A program made the position numbers and the translations under genes. The notes under the pieces are model-generated. The model had not been told where the DNA came from, made no database searches, and saw only the letters and a list, made by a program, of their open reading frames with translations. A stretch of 64,000 nucleotides of DNA from Prevotella sp. (GTDB taxonomy: Bacteria > Bacteroidota > Bacteroidia > Bacteroidales > Bacteroidaceae), in NCBI GenBank assembly GCA_017475265.1, contig JAFVFY010000019.1, positions 62,001 through 126,000 on the forward strand, read 5' to 3'. Position 1 is the stretch's first letter. Each line of letters starts with the position of its first letter. Below, piece by piece: positions 56,111 through 64,000 of the stretch.

Positions 56111-57610
56111 GAGTTCCCTTACCACCTCGCGGTCGTCGAAGTGGTGCTTCACGCCGCGAATCTCTTGATAGTCCTCGTGGCCTTTTCCGGCAATGAGGAT
56201 GACGTCGCCCTTCTGTGCAAGCATCGTGGCGGTGCGTATGGCCTCACGACGGTCTACGATGGAGAGCACCTTCTTCATCTGCCGTGCGTCGAGTCCGGCG
56301 AGCATGTCGTTGATGATGTCCTGCGGCTCTTCGTCGCGGGGGTTGTCGCTGGTGATGATGACGCGGTCGCTTTGCTTCACGGCTTCCTGAGCCATGAGCG
56401 GACGCTTGCCCTTGTCGCGGTTGCCTCCTGCTCCACAGACGGTAATAACTTTTGGTTTGAGAGTTGAGGCTTGAGCGTTGAGATTTGGCCTCTTCCCTTC
56501 AAGTACTTCGCGTATGGCCTTCAGCACGTTCTCCAGTGCATCGGGTGTATGGGCGTAGTCCACGATGGCTGTCCATCCCTCGGGCGAGGCGATGGGTTCC
56601 ATACGTCCGGCGACGCTTTTCAGTGTGCTCATTACCAAGAGGATGTCCTCCGGCTCTTTGCCTAACAGTCGGGCGGTGCCGTAGACAGCCAGCAGGTTCT
56701 GCAGGTTGTGGCGACCAATGAACTGCACGCCCACCTCGCGGCCATCGATTTCCAGGTACATGCCCTCGAAGTGCTCCTCGATGATGCGGCCACGGAAGTC
56801 GGCCATAGTGCGGGTACTGTAGGTCTTGACGGTTGCCTTTGTGTTCTGCACCATGAAGAGACCGTTCTTGTCGTCAGCATTGGTCAGCGCGAAACTGCCC
56901 TTGGGCAGCATGTCGAAGAACTGCTTCTTCGCGTCGCGGTAGTTCTCCACGGTTTTGTGGTAGTCCAGATGGTCGCGCGTAAGGTTGGTGAAGATGCCAC
57001 CCTTGAATGTCAGTCCGCCGATGCGCTTCTGTGCGATGGCATGGCTCGAACACTCCATGAACACATATTCGCAACCGGCATCAACCATACGGCGCAGCAG
57101 CTGGTTCAGCTCAATGGGGTCGGGAGTGGTATGGGTGGCGGCGACAGGTTCACCGTCGATGTAGTTACAGACGGTGGAGAGCAGTCCGCAGTGGTGGCCC
57201 ATCTGGCGGAACATATTATATAATAATGTGGCGATGGTGGTCTTGCCGTTGGTGCCGGTGACGCCCACCAGCGTCAGGTCTTTCGTGGGATGTCCATAGA
57301 ACGCCGTTGCTACGTTACCGACGACAGCATCGGTGGAGGAGACCTGGACGATAGTCGGGTAGCGACCGTTGCACGTCACGTGTTTCGTGTCGTCCTGCCA
57401 CGACGTCTCTTCACAGAGAATAGCAGCAGCTCCTCGTTCCAATGCGTTGCCGATAAAGCGATGTCCGTCAGTCTGCGTGCCACGAATGGCCACAAACAGA
57501 CTGCCAGGCATCACCTGCCGTGAGTCGATGCACACGCCTGTGATCGTGGTTTCTAGAGAACCCTCGACGGCAATCAATTCTATGCTTTCTAAAACATCAT
57601 TAAGAATCAT
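56099..57610 (-). CDS. murE: UDP-MurNAc-tripeptide (meso-diaminopimelate-adding) ligase MurE
   Basis: MurE adds the third stem residue. The 503-residue protein starts at 57610 ([17 protein letters not shown]); an upstream extension to 57652 is not needed. It has the N-terminal uridine-binding domain ([16 protein letters not shown]), the ATP loop ([15 protein letters not shown]), the [11 protein letters not shown] segment and the DNPR motif (SDNPRDEEP) that marks meso-diaminopimelate specificity. A heptamer block (56455-56480) is read as [12 protein letters not shown], and the C-terminal LAP plus stop come from the MITE-like element. It follows ftsI in the cluster. Confidence 0.95.
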   Translation of the reverse strand: MILNDVLESIELIAVEGSLETTITGVCIDSRQVMPGSLFVAIRGTQTDGHRFIGNALERGAAAILCEETSWQDDTKHVTCNGRYPTIVQVSSTDAVVGNVATAFYGHPTKDLTLVGVTGTNGKTTIATLLYNMFRQMGHHCGLLSTVCNYIDGEPVAATHTTPDPIELNQLLRRMVDAGCEYVFMECSSHAIAQKRIGGLTFKGGIFTNLTRDHLDYHKTVENYRDAKKQFFDMLPKGSFALTNADDKNGLFMVQNTKATVKTYSTRTMADFRGRIIEEHFEGMYLEIDGREVGVQFIGRHNLQNLLAVYGTARLLGKEPEDILLVMSTLKSVAGRMEPIASPEGWTAIVDYAHTPDALENVLKAIREVLEGKRPNLNAQASTLKPKVITVCGAGGNRDKGKRPLMAQEAVKQSDRVIITSDNPRDEEPQDIINDMLAGLDARQMKKVLSIVDRREAIRTATMLAQKGDVILIAGKGHEDYQEIRGVKHHFDDREVVRELLAP

Positions 57611-57658
57611 CTTTCTCAATAAAACTATTAACTCTATAAAACTATTAACCAATTATGA

Positions 57659-59800
57659 TCATTGTAATTCAAGGAAGCAGGTCATGCCTGGTTCCAGTGG
57701 TGTGCCTGGAGCAATGCTCTGACGGCATACCTCGCCAGTGCCATGCAGACGCACGTGGATGCCCTGTTGCTCAATAAGATAGACGGCATCGCTGGCTCCC
57801 ATGCCTATGGTGCTGGGCATGGTGTTCGTGGCGAATTCAGGTTTGCTCACCTCCACGCCCTTGCTATCGATGCCCAGGCTTCCGAGCACATAGTCGACGG
57901 AGGCTCTGTCACCCTGCTTCACCTCGGGTGTGAAGACGGAGAGCGAGTCGCGGGCATCCTCCACGCTGAGCACTAGGCTGCGGGACATGACACCCTCGGC
58001 GATGTTGTGGAACACAGCTCCCGACATGCTACCACCCGATGCGGGCAGACCGGCCTTGCGCATGCAGACGATGCAAGTATACTTGGGGTCGTCGGAGGGG
58101 AAGTAACCGCAGAACGACAGCCAATACTCCGTCGTGCCGCTGCGGTAGTGTCCGCCCTTGGCCACCTGTGCCGTGCCTGTCTTGCCCGACACCTGGAACG
58201 ACTTACTGCCGGCCTTCTTGCCCAGACCCTGGCTGACGACGTGACGAAGCACGGTCTGGATGGTGCTGATGGCCTTCTCGCTGGCAATGTGCTCCTTGAT
58301 GACCTGTGGCTCGACGGTGGCCACTACCTCGCCGTCCTTGACGAACTCCTTGACGAAGCGCGGGCGCATCATGCGGCCGTTGTTGGCGATGGCGTTGTAG
58401 AACGTCACGGTATTGATGGGAGGTATCTGCGTCTCGTAGCCGATAGACATCCAGGGTAGGGTTGTCTTACTCCAGTAGAGGGCGCGGTTGGTGGTTTTGA
58501 AGTCTGGGTAGCGAATCTTCGGCTTGGCATAGCCCACCATGGGGAGCTCCAAGTCCTGACCGATGCCTACGCGGTAGAGTCCTTCGACATACTTGCGGGG
58601 ATTGCTGCTGTAGAAATGGTCGATGGTGTAGCTCACGCCGATGTTGGAGCTGACCTCCAGCGTGCGTGCCAGGTTGATGCTTCCGTAGCCGCCACGGTGC
58701 CAGTTGTGGTCTTTCATTTTCGCACCGTGCATGGGCATGATGCCGTGTCCGGTGTGGATGACGTAGGAGGTGTCCACAACCCCGTCGTCGAGAGCCACGA
58801 GGATGGAGGCGGTCTTGAACACCGAGCCAGGCTCGCAGCGGTAGCTGATGGCGTCGTTGAACATCTCACGGTAGATTCCGTCGGAGCCGCGCCGCATGTT
58901 TACGATGGCCTTCACGTCGCCTGTCTTCACCTCCATGAGGATGGCCACGCCGATGCTGGCCTCCCACTTGTTCAGTTCCTGCACGAGGGCTTTCTCAGCG
59001 AGGTCTTGCATGCCGATGTCGATGGTGGTCACGATGTCGGCACCGTCTACGGGCGGTGTCACGGTGAAGGGCACTATCTCGTTGAGCACCTTCTCCTTGC
59101 GCTGTATGCCATAGCTGCCACGCAGGATGCTGTCGTAGCTCAGTTCTATGCCGAAGCGGGCCGTGTCCTGACCGCCCTCAAACGAGCGGATGTCGCCGAT
59201 GGTGCGCTCGGCCAGCGAACCGAAGGGACGGCGGCGGGCATCGAACGGCTCGGCATGGAAACCGTATTTGTTTCTGGGTAGATTGAAGTAGGGCAGCTGC
59301 TTCACCTCGCAGTAGGTGCTGTAGCTGATGCGACGTGGCCATACGGCCCAGTGACGGGCACCGATGCTCTTCTCACCCTTCTTGTTCACTATGACTTTAT
59401 GGCGACCCTCTTCCAGACGCTCCTTGAACTTCTCAGCCGTCCATTCGGGGAATATCTCATGAAGGCCGTCGCAGAGGCTGTCGAGCTTCGACACCCACAC
59501 GGAGTCGCGCTTGCGAGCCCAGACGGTGTCGCTGCGGTCGCCGGGCTGGAAGTCCATGAAAACCTTGTATTCAGGGATGCTGCTGGCCAGGAGCTGACCG
59601 TCGCTGCTGAGTATGTTCCCTCGGTTGGGGCGCACACGCACGCTGTCGCTCTTCTGGCTCTCGGCCACCACGTTCCAGTAATGTCTGTTAGACGTCATGG
59701 TGTAGGTGGCCTTGGCAATCACTGCCACGCCTATCAGCGTCAACAATACCGCTATGATCAAGTAGCGCGGCAAAACCTTATCTTTACTGAACTTACTCAC
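57659..59800 (-). CDS. ftsI: Septal peptidoglycan transpeptidase FtsI (PBP3) with PASTA domain
   Basis: FtsI cross-links septal peptidoglycan together with FtsW. The 713-residue protein has an N-terminal membrane helix (YLIIAVLLTLIGVAVIA), the dimerisation/pedestal region (RVRPNRGNILSSDGQLLA) and the transpeptidase domain. The catalytic SxxK is SVFK (in EPGSVFKTAS), SxN is SSN and KTG is in SGKTGTAQV. One C-terminal PASTA domain (about 645-713) is present, a common trait of Bacteroidota FtsI. A short 17-bp direct repeat lies between it and murE. Confidence 0.95.
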   Translation of the reverse strand: MSKFSKDKVLPRYLIIAVLLTLIGVAVIAKATYTMTSNRHYWNVVAESQKSDSVRVRPNRGNILSSDGQLLASSIPEYKVFMDFQPGDRSDTVWARKRDSVWVSKLDSLCDGLHEIFPEWTAEKFKERLEEGRHKVIVNKKGEKSIGARHWAVWPRRISYSTYCEVKQLPYFNLPRNKYGFHAEPFDARRRPFGSLAERTIGDIRSFEGGQDTARFGIELSYDSILRGSYGIQRKEKVLNEIVPFTVTPPVDGADIVTTIDIGMQDLAEKALVQELNKWEASIGVAILMEVKTGDVKAIVNMRRGSDGIYREMFNDAISYRCEPGSVFKTASILVALDDGVVDTSYVIHTGHGIMPMHGAKMKDHNWHRGGYGSINLARTLEVSSNIGVSYTIDHFYSSNPRKYVEGLYRVGIGQDLELPMVGYAKPKIRYPDFKTTNRALYWSKTTLPWMSIGYETQIPPINTVTFYNAIANNGRMMRPRFVKEFVKDGEVVATVEPQVIKEHIASEKAISTIQTVLRHVVSQGLGKKAGSKSFQVSGKTGTAQVAKGGHYRSGTTEYWLSFCGYFPSDDPKYTCIVCMRKAGLPASGGSMSGAVFHNIAEGVMSRSLVLSVEDARDSLSVFTPEVKQGDRASVDYVLGSLGIDSKGVEVSKPEFATNTMPSTIGMGASDAVYLIEQQGIHVRLHGTGEVCRQSIAPGTPLEPGMTCFLELQ

Positions 59801-59805
59801 CTTCT

Positions 59806-59941
59806 TAATTTACGATTTACGGATTTACGATTTACGGATTTGCGATTTACGATTTGTTACCTCTCACCTCTTTAGTATCGTCCCTTTCACTCCCCTTTCA
59901 CTTCCCTTTCACTCCTCTTTCACTCCCCTTTCACTCCCCTA
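59806..59941. repeat. Heptamer and 11-bp arrays between the ftsL-like gene and ftsI
   Basis: 59806-59855 holds about six TTTACGA-type 7-mers. 59881-59941 holds five and a half CCCTTTCACTC-type 11-mers. The latter contains the stop codon of the ftsL-like gene and shares its word with the block beside murC. Confidence 0.85.
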
Positions 59942-60428
59942 CTGGAATGATGTACGGTGGTTGCTCAGGCAGTTGCAGCTCGTTGTCCTCGTCCTGGCTG
60001 AGTACCTTGAGCACATTGCTCTGTCGGCACAGCTCCGTGAGGTTGCTGGAGCTTGACATGGCGCGGAACTTCGCGTCAATCAGTTCGTGCTCCAGACGGC
60101 TTATCTCTATGACGTCCTGCTGACACTGATAGCGCACTCCCACGTAGACACAGGTGAGAAGCACGACAAGGACGATGAACCACACGTAGTGGCGGACGAA
60201 TGTCAAGAGGAAGTCGCCACCCACTATTTGGCGCAGTGTCAGCGTGCCTATAGGAGCCACATCATCCTCGCTGGCCTGAGCCTTTAGCTGCCGCAGGGTA
60301 GGTGCCTTCTCCCGGCCTTCGTCAGGAGAGGTGGCTGCCGCTGCGTCACGCTCATCAAGCTCTTCCTGCAAGGGCTCTTCGTAGCCAGCTTCCACAATCA
60401 GTTCTACGTCGTTGTTCTTCTTCATCAC
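59931..60428 (-). CDS. ftsL: FtsL-like cell division protein
   Basis: This 165-residue bitopic protein has a long acidic cytoplasmic N-terminus (about 90 residues), one membrane helix (YVWFIVLVVLLTCVYVGV) and a periplasmic coiled-coil-like segment (VIEISRLEHELIDAKFRAM). Its place between rsmH and ftsI and its topology are those of FtsL, which joins FtsQ and FtsB and activates FtsWI. Sequence conservation of FtsL is low, so the call rests on position and topology. Its last residues (PVGE) and stop fall in an 11-bp repeat. Confidence 0.82.
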   Translation of the reverse strand: MMKKNNDVELIVEAGYEEPLQEELDERDAAAATSPDEGREKAPTLRQLKAQASEDDVAPIGTLTLRQIVGGDFLLTFVRHYVWFIVLVVLLTCVYVGVRYQCQQDVIEISRLEHELIDAKFRAMSSSSNLTELCRQSNVLKVLSQDEDNELQLPEQPPYIIPVGE

Positions 60429-60435
60429 TTATCAA

Positions 60436-61506
60436 TTATTTAGCGCAGGCACGTTTGTCACCCATCACTTTCTCCGCCATGCGCAGCTTGGCACTGCGGC
60501 TACGGGGGTTGCGTTGCATCTCATCGTCGGAAGGTGTCACCACCTTATTATTAATAATGTGTAGCGGAGCCGTCACACGTCCGAAGAAATCTTTTTCCGT
60601 TCTCCCCTCGGCGTTGCCGCTGCGCATGACGTTCTTCACCATGCGGTCTTCCAGTGAGTGGTAGGTGATGACTACCAGCCGTCCTCCGGGTCTGAGCAAC
60701 TCCGTGGCCGAGGTAAGCATCTCGCGGAGCACCTCCATCTCACGGTTCACCTCGATGCGCAGGGCCTGAAACAGCTTTGCGCCATCCTTCTTCCATTGAC
60801 CATTGACCATTGACCATTGACCATTGGCCATTGACGATTGACCATTGACCATTGACGATTGACCATTTTTGGCACCCTCGACCTCGGAATGGTCAATGGT
60901 CAATGGTGAATGGTCAATTCCCACAGCCTTTAGCAGTTGTCCTGTGGTCTCTATGCGCTGCTGCTGACGTGCCTTGACGATGGCCTTGGCCAGTTGGCGG
61001 GCGTTGCTCAGCTCGCCGTAGAGTCGGAAGATGTCGGTGAGCTGCTGCTCGTCGTAGTCGTTCACCACGTCGGCGGCTGTCTTGCCTGCGCGACGGTTCA
61101 TCCGCATGTCCAGTGGACTGTCGAAGCGGAAGGAGAACCCACGGCTGGCATCGTCAAAGTGGTGCGATGACACTCCCAGGTCGGCCAGCACCCCGTCCAT
61201 CTGATTCACACCGTAATAGCGCATCCAGTTCCTTATATATCTAAAGTTGCTGCGAATGAAGGTGAATCTATCATCTTGTGCAATATTTTTTTCTGCGTCG
61301 GCATCCTGGTCGAAGGCGTAGAGATGTCCCTCCTTGCCCAGCCGCTTCAGTATCTCCTTCGAGTGACCACCGCCACCGAAAGTCATGTCGGCATAGATGC
61401 CGCCGGGCTGAATTGCCAGCCCGTCGATGCTCTCCTTCAGGAGCACTGGAACATGATAGGCCGTGCTGCCTAACGTGTTCTCCATCCCTTGCACGCAGTT
61501 ACTCAT
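60436..61506 (-). CDS. rsmH: 16S rRNA (cytosine1402-N4)-methyltransferase RsmH (MraW)
   Basis: RsmH methylates N4 of C1402 in the 16S rRNA decoding centre. The roughly 356-residue protein has the start AYHVPVLLKESIDGL, the SAM loop ADMTFGGGGHSKEIL, LADLGVSSHHFDDASRGFSF and the C-terminal VVITYHSLEDRMVKN. Residues about 196-239 are encoded by a heptamer palindrome (60791-60921) placed just before LFQALRIEVN, in a loop that varies among species. The start ATG at 61506 overlaps the mraZ stop; an alternative is 61485 (MENTLGSTAYHV). The motifs needed for catalysis are intact. Confidence 0.94.
   Translation of the reverse strand: MSNCVQGMENTLGSTAYHVPVLLKESIDGLAIQPGGIYADMTFGGGGHSKEILKRLGKEGHLYAFDQDADAEKNIAQDDRFTFIRSNFRYIRNWMRYYGVNQMDGVLADLGVSSHHFDDASRGFSFRFDSPLDMRMNRRAGKTAADVVNDYDEQQLTDIFRLYGELSNARQLAKAIVKARQQQRIETTGQLLKAVGIDHSPLTIDHSEVEGAKNGQSSMVNGQSSMANGQWSMVNGQWKKDGAKLFQALRIEVNREMEVLREMLTSATELLRPGGRLVVITYHSLEDRMVKNVMRSGNAEGRTEKDFFGRVTAPLHIINNKVVTPSDDEMQRNPRSRSAKLRMAEKVMGDKRACAK
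60791..60921. mobile_element. Heptamer-armed palindromic element inserted in frame in rsmH
   Basis: The left arm (60791-60867) has eleven CCATTGA-type units, the loop has about 20 bp, and the right arm (60888-60921) has AATGGTC-type units. On the minus strand it encodes DHSPLTIDHS and later MVNGQSSMANGQWSMVNGQW. The same peptide words appear in RimO. The TGA that the repeat would give in frame is changed to TCA or TCC. Confidence 0.85.
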
Positions 61507-61972
61507 CACTTTGTTCTTTTTTGATACGAGGAACCATCAGCGCCTTGAGTTTCATCGAGAATTCATTCTTCGGGAGGAATGGCTTCTCGAGCTTCTCAGC
61601 GGCCCAAATCTCTATGACGTCGCTAACACCTAAGAACTTCACCGACAGTTTTATTTCTGCCAAATCCAGCAAACGCTTAGGAATCAGGAAACGACCGTTG
61701 GCATCGAGCGTCAGCATCTCGGCCTCCGAAACGAACTGGCGGAACACCATTTCGCTCTCGGTGTCGAAGGCGTTTACATTCGCCTTTATGTCGTCAATGC
61801 GTTTGTTCCATACACTTATCGGATAGAGTACCAGGCAGGGTTCATCGACATGCGCACGCAAAACGAGCATTCCCTCGCTATTTGCCTGCAGTATTTTGCG
61901 GAAAACAGCGGGGAGGAAAGCACGGCCTTTCGTGTCAATCTTGGATTCTATGTTGCCTAGAAATCTCTCCAT
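61499..61972 (-). CDS. mraZ: Transcriptional regulator MraZ
   Basis: MraZ is a DNA-binding protein with two SpoVT/AbrB-like domains that controls the dcw operon by binding repeats in its own promoter. The 157-residue protein has both halves, each with the DxxGRxxxP pattern: DTKGRAFLP (about 13-21) and DANGRFLIPKRL (about 91-102). It is the first gene of the cluster. Its -7 box (TATCTTTGC) lies at 61994-61986 on the minus strand. Its TAA overlaps the rsmH start. Confidence 0.93.
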   Translation of the reverse strand: MERFLGNIESKIDTKGRAFLPAVFRKILQANSEGMLVLRAHVDEPCLVLYPISVWNKRIDDIKANVNAFDTESEMVFRQFVSEAEMLTLDANGRFLIPKRLLDLAEIKLSVKFLGVSDVIEIWAAEKLEKPFLPKNEFSMKLKALMVPRIKKEQSDE

Positions 61973-61985
61973 AAGATACTACGGT

Positions 61986-61994
61986 GCAAAGATA
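61986..61994 (-). promoter_or_regulatory. -7 box of the dcw cluster promoter
   Basis: TATCTTTGC on the minus strand lies 14 bp before the mraZ start. No exact TTTG -33 box is at the usual distance, which could suit a regulated promoter. No clear tandem MraZ box was recognised. Confidence 0.6.
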
Positions 61995-62190
61995 CTAAAA
62001 ATATCCCCCACCACACTGCATTTACTCCCCACTTCGCTGGAAATTTATGGTTTTTTTACACAAATTAAGTCTTTTGGAGGAGGTGCTTACACACTTTTCT
62101 TGTTTTGTGCATGCAATTTTCTAGATTATCACCTTAGTGGTTGAAACCTACCAAACTTATTATTATCATTATCGACGGTTTTGTCTATGA

Positions 62191-62322
62191 GAGAAAACGG
62201 CTTTCTCTGGTAGACAAAACGGCTTTCTCTATAAGACAAAACGGCTTTCTCTATGAGAGAAAACGGCTTTCTCTATGAGAGAAAACGGCTTTCTCTGGTA
62301 GAGAAAACGGCTTTTACTCGCC
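62191..62322. repeat. Array of six 22-bp palindromic units upstream of the dcw cluster
   Basis: Six units of exactly 22 bp. The core is GAGAAAACGGCTTTCTC or the variant with GACAAAA. The arms GAGAAA/TTTCTC are separated by ACGGC. The spacer is CTATGA-like or GGTA. A partial unit precedes it at 62174-62190. The rest of 61995-62366 holds no gene I can support. Confidence 0.85.
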
Positions 62323-62366
62323 CGGCCCGGTTTTTTCTGTGTGTAGGTCTAAGTCAATAATGTGGC

Positions 62367-63140
62367 TTAGCCTTGTTTTTCGGTCATGTATTGCCAGTAG
62401 CGACGGGGCATGTCGTTGAGTTGCTTGCGGGGATTCATGCGTTCGCGGATGCAGATGGCCTTGAAGTAAGTGCGCCAGAGATCCTGGAAGAGTTTGTCGT
62501 TCTCGCTCAGCACGTTGGCGTCGAGCTTACCATTCGACAGATTGAAAGGCACGGCGGCTTCGTCCTCAAAGGTCACGCGTATGACGGTTTCCCCGTCATA
62601 ATAGAATCCATAATGCCGACGGGCATCATAGATGAGCCAAGGCTGGTCGTTAAACCGGTCTTGGAAGTGGTGGGTGATGATGGGCAGCACGTTATGGTCG
62701 GGGCTGACGACGGCGAGGTAGGTGCCGTCCTTCGCCTTCTGGAAACGGATGAACTGCTTCATGCGCAGCTGTTCGTGGAGCACGCGGCGGGCGATGTTCG
62801 TCACCGCCAGCACGTCGGAGTCGGCATAGTTTCGCTCGATGTCTCCCTGACGGAACACCTTACAGATATACTGGAATAGGGGCTGGTTCAGCTCCCGCTG
62901 TTCCGACAGCCAACTGACGGCAATCAGTCTCATGGCCTCCCGCGACACCCGCTTCTCCAGTCCGGCCCATACGCGCCGGGCCTTCTCCCCGTCGGTACAA
63001 ACATTATATATATGTTCGCAGAAGAGTGGCAGCGGGTCGCCTTCCGCCAGCAGTTGCTCCGGCTGCTCTTTTAGAGCATAGGCGTCGAACACTGCCGTCA
63101 ACAGCCCGTCCATCGTTCCGTCGAATGTATATACGGTCAT
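62367..63140 (-). CDS. Putative DNA repair protein, DUF4130/TIGR03915-type
   Basis: This 257-residue protein begins MTVYTFDGTMDGLLTAVFDA and ends with MNPRKQLNDMPRRYWQYMTE. Both ends are characteristic of the DUF4130/TIGR03915 family, which is found almost always beside a radical-SAM/HhH protein (TIGR03916). The C-terminal half has short uracil-DNA-glycosylase-like blocks by family description, though I cannot verify a catalytic residue by eye. It lies 12 bp after its partner gene, on the same strand, so the two form one unit. The DNA substrate is not known. Confidence 0.85.
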   Translation of the reverse strand: MTVYTFDGTMDGLLTAVFDAYALKEQPEQLLAEGDPLPLFCEHIYNVCTDGEKARRVWAGLEKRVSREAMRLIAVSWLSEQRELNQPLFQYICKVFRQGDIERNYADSDVLAVTNIARRVLHEQLRMKQFIRFQKAKDGTYLAVVSPDHNVLPIITHHFQDRFNDQPWLIYDARRHYGFYYDGETVIRVTFEDEAAVPFNLSNGKLDANVLSENDKLFQDLWRTYFKAICIRERMNPRKQLNDMPRRYWQYMTEKQG

Positions 63141-63152
63141 TTACCTGTCTGT

Positions 63153-64000
63153 TTAGTCCTTGAAATCAAGGGATAGCTGTTGCTCGGCGGCGGCTCTCTT
63201 TTGTTGTGCCTTGCTGATGAGCAACGGGCGGAGACGCTCGGGGCGCAACTCGTTGATGCCGACGATGGGGTCGGGGATTGCGAATCCCTGACTGCGGGTC
63301 AGCTCGTTGCAAGTGATGAAGTACTTGGCTTTCTTCATCACGACACCCATCTTCTTCAGGTCGTAGGACGTGAGGCGGTTGAAGCGGCGAGAGTTGACGA
63401 TGAGCCAGGCCGACTTGGTGCCAAGGCCGGGAACGCGGAGCAGTTGCTCGTAGTCGGCGGTGTTGATGTCGACAGGGAAGGCTTCGGGGTGGCGGAGTGC
63501 CCAAGCCAGCTTCGGGTCTACTTCAAGGTCGAGGTTCGTATGCTGGTCGTCGACGATTTCCTCCACCTTGAAATGATAGAAGCGCAGGAGCCAGTCGGCC
63601 TGATAGAGCCGGTTCTCGCGTACCAGCGGCGGTTGCTTCAGCACGGGCAGACGTGGGTCGTAGGTGTTCACGCTGACGTAGCCAGAGTAATAGACGCGGC
63701 GCATCGTCGGCTGGCCATAGAGCATCGACGACATGTTGAGGATGTCGCGGTCGGTCTCTTTCGTCGCGCCGACAATCATCTGTGTCGACTGTCCGGCAGG
63801 TACGAAGCGCGGCACGTTGCGCATGTGGCGACGATCCTCCTTGTTTTCGAGAACGCCCTGCTGGATGAGGCGCATGGGCTGGAACACGCTCTGATGGTCT
63901 TTCTCCGGTGCCAGGAGCTTCAGCGACTCCTCCTTCGGAATCTCGATGTTCACGCTCATGCGGTCGGCGTAGCGGCCCGCCTCGTTGAGCAGCTCCTGCG
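63153..64000 (-). CDS. Radical-SAM/helix-hairpin-helix putative DNA modification or repair protein (5' end outside window)
   Basis: The frame is open to the right edge (QELLNEAGRYADRMSVNIEI...), so only the C-terminal 282 residues are seen; the radical-SAM cysteines lie outside. The visible part has the segment VGATKETDRDILNMSS, the strand pattern VYYSGYVSVN and two helix-hairpin-helix regions (DINTADYEQLLRVPGLGTKS, then LKKMGVVMKKAKYFI), which bind DNA non-specifically. It matches TIGR03916-type proteins, partners of the adjacent DUF4130 gene. A short palindrome (63273-63288) is read in frame as GFAIPDP. Confidence 0.85.
   Translation of the reverse strand, partial: QELLNEAGRYADRMSVNIEIPKEESLKLLAPEKDHQSVFQPMRLIQQGVLENKEDRRHMRNVPRFVPAGQSTQMIVGATKETDRDILNMSSMLYGQPTMRRVYYSGYVSVNTYDPRLPVLKQPPLVRENRLYQADWLLRFYHFKVEEIVDDQHTNLDLEVDPKLAWALRHPEAFPVDINTADYEQLLRVPGLGTKSAWLIVNSRRFNRLTSYDLKKMGVVMKKAKYFITCNELTRSQGFAIPDPIVGINELRPERLRPLLISKAQQKRAAAEQQLSLDFKD
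63271..63292. repeat. Short palindrome in the radical-SAM gene
   Basis: GGGGATTGCGAATCCC resembles the palindrome at 22990-23010. It could be a dispersed REP-like hairpin or coincidence. Confidence 0.4.

Overview
The window is a stretch of Bacteroidota chromosome, most likely from a Prevotella-type member of the Prevotellaceae. This rests on paired -33 TTTG / -7 TAnnTTTG promoter boxes with 19-20 bp spacing in front of many genes. It also rests on BspA-type leucine-rich surface proteins, a fimbrillin-type lipoprotein, type IX secretion C-terminal tails, a BatC-like protein, and a division/cell-wall (dcw) cluster that lacks murF. The species assignment is inference; no rRNA or tRNA gene was seen.

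Layout. 1-4905: a membrane-anchored coiled-coil/propeller-like protein (cut by the window edge), rimO, then divergently a C4-dicarboxylate transporter (dcuB-like) and a cytidylate-kinase-like gene. 5240-8835: two BspA-like proteins overlapping by ATGA. 8909-10393: a YafQ-type toxin with an internal deletion beside its antitoxin, then ftsY. 10479-16090: two coupled histidine kinases with periplasmic solute-binding sensor domains; the upstream one lacks the phospho-acceptor histidine. 16185-17117: xerD. 17118-17859: a non-coding block with a candidate structured RNA and repeats. 17860-19161: a lipoprotein. 19407-29423: a giant 3338-residue T9SS cargo protein, followed 5 bp later by a REP-associated tyrosine transposase (RAYT). 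30657-39589: a short ORF, fimbrillin-like lipoprotein, batC-like, flippase-like, ettA, a small secreted or anchored protein, a FadL-type porin and ppiD-like. 39957-43487: ligA and nhaD. 43488-44949: repeats and a decayed BspA-type gene. 44950-45561: an unknown conserved gene. 45603-61972 (minus strand): mraZ-rsmH-ftsL-ftsI-murE-mraY-murD-ftsW-murG-murC-ftsQ-ftsA-ftsZ. 62367-64000: a DUF4130-type gene and a radical-SAM/HhH protein, the usual partner pair of a putative DNA repair/modification module.

The most unusual content is the repeats. (1) Tandem words of 7, 9 or 11 bp sit at very many gene borders and often supply the stop codon of the preceding gene. (2) Palindromic versions, with arms made of heptamers around a loop that often holds GGCTGCGC, lie in frame inside rimO, rsmH and twice inside ligA; a simple array without a loop lies inside the first gene. 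In the orientation that would create an in-frame TGA every 21 bp, the copies inside genes carry a changed base in exactly that codon. (3) Four intergenic arrays have different sequences but the same 22-bp period and a palindromic core. (4) REP-like hairpins occur in several families, one with a GTAG flank and compensatory stem changes; they sit inside coding sequence near or in the RAYT gene. (5) Two MITE-like inverted-repeat families lie next to dcw and transporter genes. Together these suggest a genome shaped by short non-autonomous palindromic elements that can be tolerated as protein-coding inserts, with the RAYT as a possible but unproven mover of some of them.
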